Shown piece after piece: positions 34,251-45,674 of a DNA stretch of 64,000 bases (positions are counted from its first letter, which is position 1; each line of letters starts with the position of its first letter). A program made the translations under genes and the position numbers. The notes below the pieces were generated by a model. That model was not told the origin of the DNA, did no database searches, and saw only the letters and a list, made by a program, of their open reading frames with translations. This stretch comes from Hanleya hanleyi (taxonomy: Eukaryota > Mollusca > Polyplacophora > Lepidopleurida > Hanleyidae), in NCBI GenBank assembly GCA_036873755.1, contig JAVTVY010057047.1, forward strand, positions 124,001-188,000. Direction: 5' to 3'.

Positions 34251-34504
34251 TCAAAATAACTAAGGCGACAAATGGACATCGCGTATCAAGATTACGGTCA
34301 GTAGGTCAAAGGTCAAGATGGTCCAATATTCAGAAAATCATCGAATTTCATTTTTGTTTGAGTGGATACATAAGAGGGAGACGACAGTTCAGGTATTAAA
34401 ATTATGACGGATCAAAGCTCAGTGTCACGGTACCCTCTCCTAACTGGAAATTATTGTCTGTGCTATTAATTCAGTCCAAGGATGTGTATTGTGATCAACT
34501 AAGG

Positions 34505-34917
34505 GAATTACAACACATATAAGGGAAGTGGGAAGAGGTGCCGACATACTGACTGCGTCACATGACTTCACAGAATAGTCTTCTGGTTAACCTATTCTAA
34601 AGCACATACCAAGAATCTAACGATTAGTGATATGTGTTGTATCTCAGGTACGCTTTTATTGTACCTGTTCATGTGGCAACTTGGATGATATGACCACACG
34701 GCCCCTAGCACCGGCATAAGCGGTATTAGATACAAATCTAGAGAGCTATGATGGAAATTCTCTGACAACTCGTATACTGGTAATTGGTGAGCTGTTTCGC
34801 TGTGACAACTCGTACATTGAAGATTGGTGAGCTGCATCGCCATCAGATGTAAATGACGGCATTTAACACAAAAGACTAGCCTGTAAGGCCCGATGTCGAC
34901 CCAGCATCAACTTCCCA
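34505..34917 (-). mobile_element. Solo mini-Naiad 3' region
   Basis: One copy of the 400 bp module: outer end aattacaacacatata, hairpin near 34644-34666 (CAGGTAC/GTACCTG), 42 bp direct repeats, ending at ccagcatcaacttcccac, where the leader is cut off. Confidence 0.82.
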
Positions 34918-35003
34918 CGCTGATGGAGCAAGACCACTAGGGATAATATATCGGGAAATCATAGTTTTTCTGTGGATGGATGGATTAGTGGAAGCGATGT
35001 GTT

Positions 35004-35905
35004 TGTCGCGGAAAGGTTTTTTTTACCTGTAATCGCCTGCATGACAATTTGAATATATGTGTCAGCACCTTAATCTCAGATAGTTGTCGCCCACTCTCAT
35101 TCTAACTCCTTTGAAATGCTATGAATGTTAGGTCACTAATATTGGTGCCTGTTACATGCCCCCATTGATTCGATCACCCGTTCGTTCATTTATTCATTCA
35201 TTCATTCATGCGTTCATTCCTTCACATTCGCGCACGTCAATTTACATGCGTGTTCTTTATTTTGCGTATGTATTCCTTATGAGTACGGTGCGGCACGCGA
35301 CGGTTTCTTATGCAATTGTAGGCCGTTCTCGGATATAAAACTAGCATACCGGCACGGCTCTGGTATTCGCCTACTCGGTGTAATCGTGATCGGACTGCTA
35401 ACAATCTTCCCGATTGTTCATTACTATTATGATGATAATAATAATAATAATAATAAAAACTTTATTTATAGAGGGTATAAAACCTGGTTAGCTACAATAG
35501 CTAATCTAACCCAGGGTCCTACTATTCAGGATATATTCCTACAGCTTTCTCACTTATGGAACGGTCAGTATAATTGATAGCTGCTATAACTTGACCCAAG
35601 GGTAATATTTGGATTGTGTATTCTGATTGATATATTTGGGGCTGAATATCATTGTTTTTCGGGGATTATTGTGAATTCGGGGATTATTCTGAATTATTGT
35701 GGACATTATTATCTAATTGACTAAATCTGAATTGATGTTAGACTGACATGTGATTCGCCTACTCGGTTTAATCGTGGTCGGACTGCTAACAATCTTCCCG
35801 ATTGTTCATTACTATTCAGGTCCAGAATAAACTCAGTGTAACGGCTGTCCACTAACTCCTGGTGTTGAGTCTTTCCTTGCCGTCCAAATAATTTATCCCG
35901 TGACA
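35004..35905 (+). repeat. 5' LTR of the gypsy element
   Basis: 902 bp, including a 98 bp insertion absent from the 3' LTR. A TATA-like box lies at 35334-35340 and AATAAA at 35826-35831. An (ATTC)n run sits at about 35190-35215. A block of about 65 bp (attcgcctactcgg ... cattact) occurs twice, at about 35365-35428 and 35753-35817, and twice in the 3' LTR as well, so it is an original property of the LTR. Confidence 0.92.
35429..35519 (-). mobile_element. Short SINE/LINE-like 3' end inserted in the 5' LTR
   Basis: 91 bp flanked by 7 bp direct repeats tactatt (35422-35428 and 35520-35526). On the minus strand it ends in an aataaag-like segment and a TTA/ATT-type simple repeat, as expected of a non-LTR 3' end. 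Absent from the 3' LTR, so it arrived after the gypsy element. Confidence 0.75.
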
Positions 35906-35908
35906 ATT

Positions 35909-35926
35909 TGGCGCCCGATGGGGGAC
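35909..35926 (+). promoter_or_regulatory. Primer-binding site, tRNA-Lys type
   Basis: tggcgcccgatgggggac starts 3 bases after the 5' LTR. The first 10 bases and most of the remainder match the complement of the tRNA-Lys 3' end used by many retroelements; three central bases differ from the common form. Confidence 0.75.
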
Positions 35927-37136
35927 GGCGAGAAGACTATCAGCTGTTTGTTTGAGTCTACACCCATGGGACTTGAGTGTTCCCGACCAGCTCTGTTGAT
36001 TGAGCCTGATTTCCGACGTCGAGCCATACATCCGCGGTCGAGCCATAAGCTATACCTACGAGGAGATCGGACGTTTCAACAGCGACAAAGTGCACGTTCT
36101 TCTATCGTGGAGCATCTGTGTGTGCCTGGTAAATATTATCTGCATTCGACTGCTCTAAGTGATCGTCGACGAGACGCTGATACTGACGGTAACAACTCCG
36201 ATTTGATTGGAGTAATCCTGATACCGGTACGGATTCTGCGGGACTTCACCTTTGGAACTTTACCTGTAATAAATACCAGGCTGGCGAGTGTTTACTATTC
36301 GCGATTCGGCCTTGGCCTTGAACTCTTGACTTTATGTAGAAAAAGTAAGGGCGTTTGTCCATTTCGCTTCGCGTTTGACCACTTGCTGTTGAACTGTGCA
36401 CATTTGAGGACTGATATTCGAACTATGAACTTAGTTTACCGAGTTTCTGAATTGATTACTTGGAATTTTGTTTGATTGTCGCTATATAGCTGCAATATTG
36501 CTGAATGCGACGTTAAACCTTAATTCTCTCTCTCTCGAACTATGAACACATGTTACAATGAGAGTGAGTATGCTAATGGTGGAATGTGTGAAGGAGTGCT
36601 TATGAATTAGTGTTTATATATAATTGCATTGAAGTATTGTATAAAAAAAACGGGGGAAAAAACAAAGAAAAAAATTGCTATATTAATTATTACTTGTTTA
36701 TAGGTTGTTAGATATTGGTAGTTACCGTAATCGCTCCTACTTAGATTTGTTAGGTATTTTAATCGTTTAATATTGTCTTGATTTCGTGTTAAGATTGACA
36801 GCAGTGAACGCGGTGTTAAACGCTTAGGCTACTATTCACAACCTTGAACGCGGTGTTGTTAAACGTTTACCGTTTTACTGTCTTCACGTAACGCGACACG
36901 AATATCGAATAGCTTCTGTACACTGATCGGATTTGCGCTGATCGTTTATGTCGTTGTCAATTTAATATCGTGATATCGAGCATCTCCGGCAAACTTCATC
37001 ACACATTATCATCTCATATGTCATTATATACATCCAATTATTTTGAATTAACTTTGTAACTGTTCCCCATTTAACACTGCACATACACTATAAGAAATTT
37101 TCGGAAAATTAGACAACCATTTGATTTCAGCATCAA
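35927..37136 (+). other. Gypsy leader region
   Basis: Between primer-binding site and gag. The open frame 35900-36475 has no recognisable domain and its end lies in an inserted LINE tail. Otherwise AT-rich and non-coding. Confidence 0.5.
36431..36535 (+). mobile_element. 105 bp LINE 3' tail with 12 bp target duplication
   Basis: gctatatagctgcaatattg ... gcgacgttaaacc and (TC)n, flanked by cgaactatgaac at 36419-36430 and 36536-36547. This proves independent retrotransposition of very short 5'-truncated copies of this family. Confidence 0.9.
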
Positions 37137-37158
37137 CTACCGAAACGTCGGGGATGAA

Positions 37159-38040
37159 GTGGCGGAAGAATGGGATGACCAGGAACGACCCTCGTCCTTT
37201 GAGAAGAGAGGCGCAGACAGAATCTCAGACGCTGAAGAACGGCGTATGGTTGACTATTTGAATAAGTCGGGTATATACAACATTACATCTACTGTGGGTT
37301 TTGGGTCCCCGTGTTTTCCTCGATCGTATATGCCTCCCCCTACAAAGAATACATCCTCTGTTCAAATACCTAAAATAACATTTTCTCCGGCGCGGAGCCG
37401 ATACCAAAAGGAGAATCTTCATTCGATCTTTGGAAGTTTGAGGTTGAATGTTTGCTTAGAGATAAAGTTCATCCTGAAGCCGTAATAGTACAAGCGGTAC
37501 GAAAATCTCTTAAAGGTGAAGCTGGTAAGTGCTGCCTCCATCTTGGAGAAGGAGCATCTGTAGATGCTATTACTGATAAACTTGAAGGAGCTGTTGAGAC
37601 CGTAGCTAGGGGAGAAGCTGTTCTTCAAAGTTTTTACATGGAACAGCAAAAGCCTGATGAATCGGTATCAAGCTGGGCATGTAGGTTAGAGGATATGTTA
37701 CGAACGGCAATAGAAAAAGGGTCTATTAAAAGGGATTCTAACAAGAAGTTGAGAAACAAATTTTGGACGGGGTTGTACAATGAGAGACCGAAGTCTGCAA
37801 CGCGTCATAAATTTGACAGCATAGACAATTTTGATACATTATCACGAGAGGTAAGATGTGTCGAAAGGGAGCTAACCGATACGGATAAAGTCAACAAGGG
37901 GAAGAGATCTCACCACCAGATGCATGTAGTTGAACCGGCCGTAGCGGGCGAGTCTTCAAAATATGGTGAGGTGTTAACTCATATAAAGGATATTTCTGAA
38001 CGTCTGAAGCGGTTGGAAGAACAGCCATCCTGCAAATTCT
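37159..38040 (+). pseudogene. Gypsy gag (capsid region), frameshifted
   Basis: The first part (open from 37159; the true start is uncertain and may lie upstream, as the frame is open leftward) is acidic and ends in SSVQIPKITF. A one-base loss in the T-run near 37383 shifts frame. The second part, 37410-38040, is the capsid-like domain (FDLWKFEVECLLRDK, VARGEAVLQSFYMEQQKP, SSWACRLEDM, LRNKFWTGLYNERPK) and ends in a leucine-zipper-like KDISERLKRLEEQ. Past the stop, another frame gives a GRGRGRN-rich stretch and a CTKC remnant, probably the first half of a deleted CCHC knuckle. Gag would assemble the particle around the RNA. Confidence 0.75.
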
Positions 38041-38190
38041 GACGTCCTACAGAAATTGGCTGTGTTGGAAGAGGAAGTTGATCGGGGTAATCGTCCGTAC
38101 GGTAGGGGTCGAGGTAGGAATTTCCGAGGCTGTACAAAATGAAAGAGATGTTAGTATGGAGAGCAACAGATCATTTAATTTAAACGCCCA

Positions 38191-38440
38191 TTGACCTCTA
38201 TAAGTGGGCTACGTCAAGAGAGCCAGAGCCCGGATGTAGAAAAAAACGTCATTAGCTGGCGCTCCCAAAGAATCTACTATCATTATAAATGGGATAGAGT
38301 GTCCTTTTTAGTGGATACAGGGTCGATGGCCACCACGGTGACGCTTATGTCCTTGGATAACTTTCGGCTTGAGGTAAGTGGCACTACGATACCATGGGTA
38401 TACTGAAGTAGAGTTGTCAATATCGGGGTCGAACAAAGCT
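38191..38440 (+). pseudogene. Gypsy aspartic protease fragment
   Basis: FLVDTGSMATTV contains the DTG active-site triad of retropepsins. After a TGA at 38404 related sequence continues in another frame (TEVELSISGSNKAVYVG) until the insert boundary at 38445; the C-terminal half of the fold is missing. It would process Gag-Pol. Confidence 0.75.
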
Positions 38441-39123
38441 GTCTATGTCGGGGATAGGCCCGCTAAAATTCTGTTACAAGCTCGTTAGCGAAGGTGTGAG
38501 AAATGCTTGAGTTTTCGTCGAGCCAGAGTTAATCCGCTTACGTGGCACCCTGGTGAGCTACAGCTTAGCCTCTCCTTAGCCTCTCTCAATAGCTGAATGC
38601 CCGTCCAATACACACATGTGGCTGGCTATTCAGTTTGATTTCTCACTGCAGGGAAATTAATATGAGTTTAAATTGCCTCATGTTAGATTTGTTTTTATTT
38701 TTGAAAATAAAGTTTTGTACCTTTGGAAGCATAGTACCAGCGCTGTATCGGTACCGCATGCAATTTAATACATGGCTTGCCAACGTTTACAATCGGGCTC
38801 CACTTCCGGTGTTGCGCGCGCAAACTTGCTTGCAGAAAGTTCTTGGTATGAAGAGAGAACTCGATTAACATGCAAATTAATAGGCAATGGCCTAAGACGG
38901 CTCACATTTATAGTCGTGATTTAGCGTTATATATCGGAGGAAATTTATGGATGCGATACTTTAGACACAGAACTTATATTCATGCATTGCATTAAAAAAT
39001 ATTCTTATGACATATGATCAGTGAATTGACATTCTAGCAATCTTCAAACCTAGTCCTATAGGGCAGTTGACACGGCCTACATTCCGCGAAAATATGACGG
39101 GGGATACGCCGGAGATGGTAGCC

Positions 39124-39763
39124 AATTACAAGCGTCTAGTCCGTCATTCATAATCCAGCCGTCGTCCATTAGAGAATATCCGCGTCCATAATCCAAAGAC
39201 CTATTCCATATAACAGTATTAGCACCAAATTCAAAAAGACAATCCTAGTATACATACACATAGGCTTGTTTCCTGCAAGAGAGAAGCGGTCAACAGTTTT
39301 CAATGATGCCGGCAAGACATCATGATGTTCCAAAAATATCAAATCCGTATCGCTGATATCGGTTAATCCAAAATATTCGTTGTAAAGTCGTCATCTAAGG
39401 AATGATGTATCTCAGTCACGCTTTGATTGTGACTGTTCATGTGAGTACCGTGAGGATCTTGAAGTACATGGGTTCATACGGCCCCTAGCCCCGGGTTAAG
39501 CGGAATTAGACACAAGTTACGAAACGTAGCGCCATAGATCTTGCACGCTACGTTCGTATTTTGCTTCATTCAGCATGCGATATGTATCGCCAAATTAGAG
39601 AAACTTTGAGTGGAGGCGCATGGTGGAATAGCCCTGTTTTATAAGTTTCTGCAACAATGTTTTGTGACGTTGATTAAAATCGTCACATTTAACACAGGAT
39701 CTAGGAAATGCTACTAAGCGAGATATGTATACGCCATATGCAGGTCCCACTGGAATATTACCT
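39124..39763 (-). mobile_element. 5'-truncated Penelope copy, minus strand
   Basis: From the 3' terminus (aattacaagcgtctagtccg) through the tail, hairpin near 39415 (GTCAC/GTGAC), ccggggctaggggccgt box and RT thumb to the VGPAYGVYIS segment, where it stops. Confidence 0.87.
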
Positions 39764-39865
39764 AATAACTCTGCCTGTATCTCTTCGATATTTGATTCTG
39801 TTTAGTTATTTTTAAACCTGTACAGATACCCGTTTCAAAAATATATCTTTTGCTACACATTTCTT

Positions 39866-40690
39866 TCACCTCACGACGAGAAGTTTACCGTAAAAGATGC
39901 ATGGTGTCGATTCGACGGGAATTTTTCGCGATACACCGACACACAACGTTTTAATAACTTTCATTGAAAATGCATCCAAACAATACAAATCTAAATAAAT
40001 AGTTTTCATTTCGAGTATTATAGGATCATGAAAATATAAACGTTTTTGTATATTCTTCGTTCTTCTTGTAATGTTTACAAGGAAAGTTAGTTTGTATTCG
40101 CCGCGAATTTTCCGCGATATACCGACATCAGGTTTCAATACCGGTAACTTGCTACGAAAACGCATCCATAAAATAAAAATCTAACTGCTCATTTTTCATC
40201 TCGAGTATTATAGGATCATGAAAATATAAATATTTTTGCTGTATCTTTAGCTGTTTTCTTGTAATATTGATCAAAAAAGATGGTGTCAATTCGCGAAGAA
40301 TTTTCCGCGATACCGACTCTTGGTGTTGATAACTTTACTTGAAAAGGCTTCCGTAAAATAAAAATCTAAATGCATAAATTTCTTGTCTAGTATTAGAAAT
40401 ATTTTATTTCATGATCCTATGTTTCTTTAGCAGTTTCCTTGTAATATTAATGGGAAAAGATGGTGCCGATTTGACGCGAATTTTTCGCGATATTCCCGAC
40501 AGTATAGGTTTTGATAACTTTCCTTTGCAAACGCATCCATAGAATGAAAACCTAAAAACGTATTTTCATCGCAGTATTATAGGATCATTAAAATATGAAT
40601 GCCAATAATATCATTATCTTCAGCTATTTCTTGCGATGTTTACTTGTACACGCGTAACACGATTTGTCGAGATTTTAACGAAATTCGCCA
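39866..40690. repeat. Tandem array of about 185 bp units with palindromic core
   Basis: At least four units; the core (ttttYcgcgat) ends near 39930, 40116, 40309 and 40489 (spacings 186, 193, 180). Each has a gcatccRtaRaatRaaaa block and, in most, attataggatcatgaaaata. The core is a near palindrome (cgcgaattttccgcg). Satellite-like; divergence is high. Confidence 0.75.
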
Positions 40691-42383
40691 GGACAGGCTT
40701 CCATATAAAAAGCTTAGGTTGGGACCACAGCATCCGTGAAATCCGTAACGTTGTTGTTACCAGTTACATCCTGAACGTCAAGATAATTATAAGTGACAAG
40801 TCTTGAGTAAAGATTAAATCCTTGCATCCGGGAGGCCATAGAAGACAAACGGCAGTGATTTGTGAACATGGCGACCCCTGCCTGCAAGAGCGGTGCTTAC
40901 ACAGCGAGATATTAAAGCCGCACACGAAATTTCACAAAAACCTTGAACGGGAATTTACCGGTAGTTCAATGAGACACGTTGTATTGTCAATTAAAGGGTT
41001 CAAACAGGGTTGTGTGGATATACGGATTATAGGTTTAGGTCTGGGCCGTAATTAAAGAGCATTAAAAAAACTCTACCAGTATATTGTTTATAAATGTGAC
41101 TGTCGAATCCAGTCACGTAATTTCCGCTTCAACACGGCTTATAGGTTATAACTATTCTGATAGCCGTGGCAGGAAATACAGGTTACTGCCATTGAAAAGT
41201 TAATGCAATTAGAGGGATATGTTAACAATTTCAGTCTACATAACTATAGGTAAATAGCAGTAATCGAGATCGTAATATGCACGAACTGATATATATCATT
41301 CTCTTCTGAGAAAAAAGACAAATTTAGCAAATATTCCAGTGCTGCTAACTGCCTGACACAAGTTAACGGAATAAGTACAAACTTCGCGAAGGCTGTGAGG
41401 ATATATATGGATGGATGGATATTTATGTGGATTGAATGGGGTTATATAAGCGAAACCCGAGTTCCATTGTGCCCAGCGGTATCTGCGGGCAGGCTCCCTA
41501 CGTCGCTGTCGGCAGATCGAAACCCGAATCCAAATCGTTCCGGTAAATCAATCAGTCCACCCGAAAGAGTCCTACTCCTTGTGTCATTCAAACGTCGATA
41601 ACAAACATATATTACGTGATGCCAGATATCTTCATTGCACAAATATCCAGCAAAGGCCAGAATAAGTTCGTAACACTGAAATTGTAACAAGTAACGGAAC
41701 ACGGTTAGAAAGTTGACTGAAGATCATTTATTTCTCACAACTTTGACTAAGATCGGAGGGCCGATAGGCGATACTCGATGATGCAAGCGATTCGTATACT
41801 CGGTAATTTTATTCTGTTCTTTCATACCAAAGGAATAACATATTATTGCATTTATACGATTATTCAGTACATTGAATTATAGTTATCGCTTCACATCTTC
41901 TCCAATGAGTTTCAGGGTTGTTTCGATTAATTGGACTTGCCAACGACTTGTTTTTGACATAATCTTTGTAGCGCGAACTTATTCAGCAAGTATTTCCGCA
42001 ACGACTTTTCCATCAAAAGCGAGCGGCAAATATCCTGCAAATAGGACAAGATGTAAACAAAATAGTCCCTTTCATAGATGAAGGAAGAAGACATCGGTAG
42101 GGCTCACACGGCGAAAGATAGCCGGTCTGAAATTGTAGTTTACGGGCCGCTTTCCATACGGATTGAATAATGTCTGTATACAAGTTTCTCGAATCAGTTC
42201 AATCATTTCATTGTTTTCCGGTTCATAGATTGTTCAGTAATGTATATGCGCGGTCGCGTGGTTGATTACTTTGTCTTGTACTCCTCATCTGCACACAAAG
42301 CCGTCCAGAAAAAACTGGTAGACATTTGACGGGCCTCTTCAGAAATCTATCCCTGAAACAGTGCTAGCTGTGTAGCAGAGGAT
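40691..42383. other. No gene recognised
   Basis: Unannotated part of the inverted-repeat-bounded block. ORFs at 40822-41055, 41395-41601, 41442-41702 and 41872-42081 have no recognisable motif. Confidence 0.45.
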
Positions 42384-42420
42384 GAGGAGGAGGAATTTGG
42401 CTTAATGTCACACTCAAGTT
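42384..42420 (-). mobile_element. SINE 3' tail fragment
   Basis: aatttggcttaatgtcacac plus tcaagttt is the complement of the 3' end of the SINE at 49600-49835. Only the tail is recognisable. Confidence 0.65.
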
Positions 42421-42652
42421 TGTGTATCAGAGTACAGGATAGCCGGTCACTGCAAGAAGATTTAATAGTTTCGGGTTTGACTGGCAATACACAGTCGCGA
42501 GACGGCACGCGAGGCCGCGCTGCGGGACCTCTCACTTGCGCTAAACGGTCTATTCATTGGGACATTTCAAAGGCTTGCCGAAACCCGAATCTTTTGTTCA
42601 TAGATTCGGGTCTCGAGAGACAGAATTTTAGCGGGCCTATCCCCGACATGTA

Positions 42653-42931
42653 TTGGTTCCGGTACTCGTGGTGCCCGATACCAATTACAACTCTGTGGTA
42701 CCGATCAAAGCTGGTATGAATATAATCAAGCTATTTTCGGGAACCCCTGCTGATACTGCAGATCCATGGCAAACTGCTTTCAGCTTAGTGCCAAATGGAG
42801 GCTCCCTTGGGACGATTCGTTCAACTAATACCCGTTCGCGGACTGTTAAGCCTAGTGAGGTTATCACTGTGAGGGGTATATTACGTAACCCCCCGAGGGT
42901 CAGCCACCCAGTGGTGACTGACCAAAGTTAG
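42653..42931 (+). pseudogene. Gypsy pol linker between protease and RT
   Basis: Open frame with VVPDTNYNSVVPIKAGMNII, then a DPWQTAFSLV segment and SRTVKPSEVITVRG. This resembles the post-protease region of animal Ty3/gypsy polyproteins, in line with its position, but it carries no catalytic motif. Ends in TAG at 42929. Confidence 0.6.
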
Positions 42932-43028
42932 TTTGAATGGTAGTTTAAATTAACTAGTTGAGGACTAATTAACAAACTCCCATGGTTCCTGTGTAAACAT
43001 ACGGATTCGCAATCTGTCTGTCAGACCT

Positions 43029-44620
43029 GTGATGATAGAGCCAAGAACTAGCTTGTGTGTGTTAGAGACTGCCGCTGTTGTCCCTCCTGTTGAGAATAGT
43101 AGCTGTTGCCGGAAACCGGACTATCCCAAAGGAGCGGGCCAGAAAACACTCGATGAGGTAGGTATAGACCTTAAAGAAAGTCCACTTTCCGACAGTCAAC
43201 GACAACACGCAGAAAGTTTATTGAAACGATGGACACTGATTATGTATGTTAGTCTAATTGATCTTGATCAGACTTCCACCTACAAACATCGTATTAAACT
43301 GATCGACGACACTTCGTTTAAGGAACCCTACCGACGTATACCACCCGCTCTGTTTGACGAGGTTAAGGCACACCTTAATGAAATGTTGGCATGCGGAGCG
43401 ATTCGAGGGTCCAGTAGTCCGTTTTCATCTGATGTAATCCTTGTTCGCAAGCCTGACAATAGTTTAAGATTTTGCTTGGACCACAAGAAGCTGAACACTA
43501 GAACTGTCCGCGACTCGTACGCTCTTCCGGGCATAAACGAAACACTGGAGTGTTTGGCTGGTTCCGTTTGGTTCACCAAATTGGACTTAAGGTCGGGTTG
43601 TTGGCAAGTCCAAATGGCGGAAAAAGACAAAGCGAAAACGGCCTTTACAATGGGACCGCTTGGTTTTTTTGAATGCAAGCGGATGCCTTTTGGTCTGACA
43701 ATCGCGCCTGCGACGTTTCAACGGCTTATGGCGACCTGTTTAAAAGACCTGAACCTCAAGGAGTGTCTAATTTATTTACACGATATAATTATATACTCCC
43801 GTACGTTCGAAGAACATCTGGAAAGGTTGGAAAACGCGTTCCGTGGAACACAGCACATGGACTCAAACCTTCAACGTGCGAGTTCTTCCGTAACCGGGTC
43901 AAATATCTAGGACACATAATTTCTGAAAACGAAATCGAAACCGATCCTGAGAAAGTCAAAGATCTGAATCAGTGGCCTCGTCCACGGAATGTGCGTGAAC
44001 TACGCAAGTTCCTTGAGTTCGCCGGATTTTACCGAAGATTCGTTTCAAATTATGCTCGGATCGTTCGGTGTCTGAATGATCTGCTCGTGGACCAACCAAA
44101 GAAAATCAAGGACAAACCGAGAACGAAGATGATTCCGAAATGGAGCTGGCAACCACAACACCAGGAAGCGTTTGACAAAGTTATAGTAGCGCTAACCACC
44201 CCACATATTCTGGCGTATGCAGACTACAGCCTTCCGTTTGTATTACACGTGGACGCAAGCGTAGATGGTTTGGGTGTGGTCCTTTACCAAAAGCAACAGG
44301 GGATTGATAGAGGTATCGCTTATGCCAACAGAGATCTTAAAAATGCAGAGAAGAACTACCCTACCCATAAACGAGAGTTCCTGGCGTTGAAATGGGCGGT
44401 CTGCGACATATTTAATTTTTATTTGTACGGCCATAAGTTCACTGCAAGGACTGACAACAACCCTATGACGTACATCCTAACTACAGCTAGACTAGACGCT
44501 ACTGGTCATCGATGGCTTGTCGAACTATCTATTTAGGACTTCGCGCTGGAGTACAAGTCTGGTTTATCTCATCAGGATGCCGACGGATTATCTCGCCATC
44601 CAGCTTACACTGGTGAAACC
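43029..44620 (+). pseudogene. Gypsy reverse transcriptase and RNase H, inactivated
   Basis: RT: EPYRRIPPALFDEVKAHL, then SSPFSSDVILVRKPD, CLDHKKLNTRTVRDSYALP, KLDLRSGCWQV (motif A aspartate), FECKRMPFGLTIAPATFQRL (motif B), and YLHDIIIYS, where the expected YLDD has its first aspartate changed to histidine. A frameshift follows near 43838; the next frame (to 44536) has thumb and connection (EFAGFYRRFVSNYA) and RNase H (LHVDASVDGLGVVL, NYPTHKREFLALKWAV, RTDNNPMTYIL). A TAG at 44534 splits RNase H from EYKSGLSHQDADGLSRH, which stays in frame. It would copy the element RNA, but the catalytic change plus frameshift make it dead. Confidence 0.92.
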
Positions 44621-44645
44621 ATTTCAGACGAGACGAATTTGAGCA

Positions 44646-45674
44646 GTGAAGTGGTCCGAGCCATCTGTAATTCTCAGTGCAACCAACGTTGAATGCCTGG
44701 GCTGGAAGATTGCCGACGAAATGCCATCAAACGGAGATGTCCCAGTTCTTTCCGCTGCACAGGTTTGTATACCACTTACTTCAGATGGCGCTAGCTGGTG
44801 GAAACTGCAAATGAACGACCACGCTATTGGGAGAGTGGTATCTTTTCTAGAGGCCGGAGTGAAACCGGAAGGTAAGATTCTATCCACGGAAACGTCCGAA
44901 GTTCGCTCCTTGTTAAGCGATTGGGAGAAACTGGAGTTAAAAGAGCGAGTCCTGTATCATTGAAGAAATGATGAAGGTGTAGTTTCCTTCCAGATTCTTC
45001 TTCCGTTTCAGTTCAGGAGTCTGGTGCTGGAAAGCCTTCACAACCAGACAGGTCATCAAGGAAGGGAGAGAACTTATCACTTGGTCCGTGAACGATTTTT
45101 CTGGCCAGGTGTGTCCGAAGATATCCGGAGATGGGCGAAGTTCTGTGGTCGATGCATCCGGCGAAAGTTTGCGCCTCTGGTAAGTATTGAGACATCTGGG
45201 CCGATGTAGTTAGTTTGCACAGATTTCTTATCGTTGAAGGAATCCAAGGGCGGCTTCTCGTCAATATTAGTGATAACCGATCACTTCGCCCGCTACACTC
45301 AAGCAATTCCTACGCGGAATCAAACTGCGAAAACAACTGCTAGGACAACTACTTCGTACACTATGTTTTTCCAGGCAAATTACACAGCGACCAAGGTCGT
45401 AACTACGAGTCTAATGTAATTAGAGAACTGTCTAAAATTATTGGCGTAAATAAAAGTAGAACTACCCCATACCATCCAGAGGGTAACGGCATGTGTGAGC
45501 GTTTCAACCAAACGTTGTTCAACATGCTGGGTATCCTCACTGATGACCAAAAAGCAAACTGGAAGAGCTATGTTCCCTCGTTAGTACATGCCTACAACGC
45601 AACCAAACATGAGAGTACAGGTTATTCGCCATTTTATCTCTTGTTTGGACGCCACCCTCGTTTAGCGTTAGACT
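44646..45674 (+). pseudogene. Gypsy integrase, 5' part, frameshifted
   Basis: After a spacer frame (44646-44963) come the HHCC zinc-binding domain (LHNQTGHQGRERTYHL and KFCGRCIRRK), then catalytic-core pieces in shifting frames: CTDFLSLKESKGGFSSILV (first aspartate), SDQGRNYES (second aspartate, near 45383), and PYHPEGNGMCERFNQTL (glutamate), ending in YSPFYLLFGRHPRLALD. Stops and shifts near 44961, 45207 and 45360. It inserts element DNA into the host. A Penelope copy interrupts it at about 45675. Confidence 0.9.

Larger units (their letters stand above)
38445..42649. repeat. 4.2 kb block bounded by a perfect 30 bp inverted repeat, inside gypsy pol
   Basis: 38445-38474 (beginning atgtcggggataggcccgct) is the exact reverse complement of 42620-42649. 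Protease sequence ends at the left border and the pol linker begins at the right border, so the block separates pieces that should be close. Contents: unrecognised DNA, a Penelope copy (39124-39763), a satellite-like array (39866-40690), unrecognised DNA, and a SINE tail near 42384. No transposase seen. Confidence 0.7.

Noticed and set aside
35900..36475. Gypsy gag in the first long open frame after the LTR
   Set aside because: It lacks any capsid or zinc-knuckle motif, begins across the primer site, and its C-terminus runs into an inserted LINE tail; the capsid-like frame is further downstream.
37159..38040. Domesticated gag gene
   Set aside because: It is frameshifted and sits in order between a primer-binding site and protease inside LTRs, so it is an ordinary element gene.
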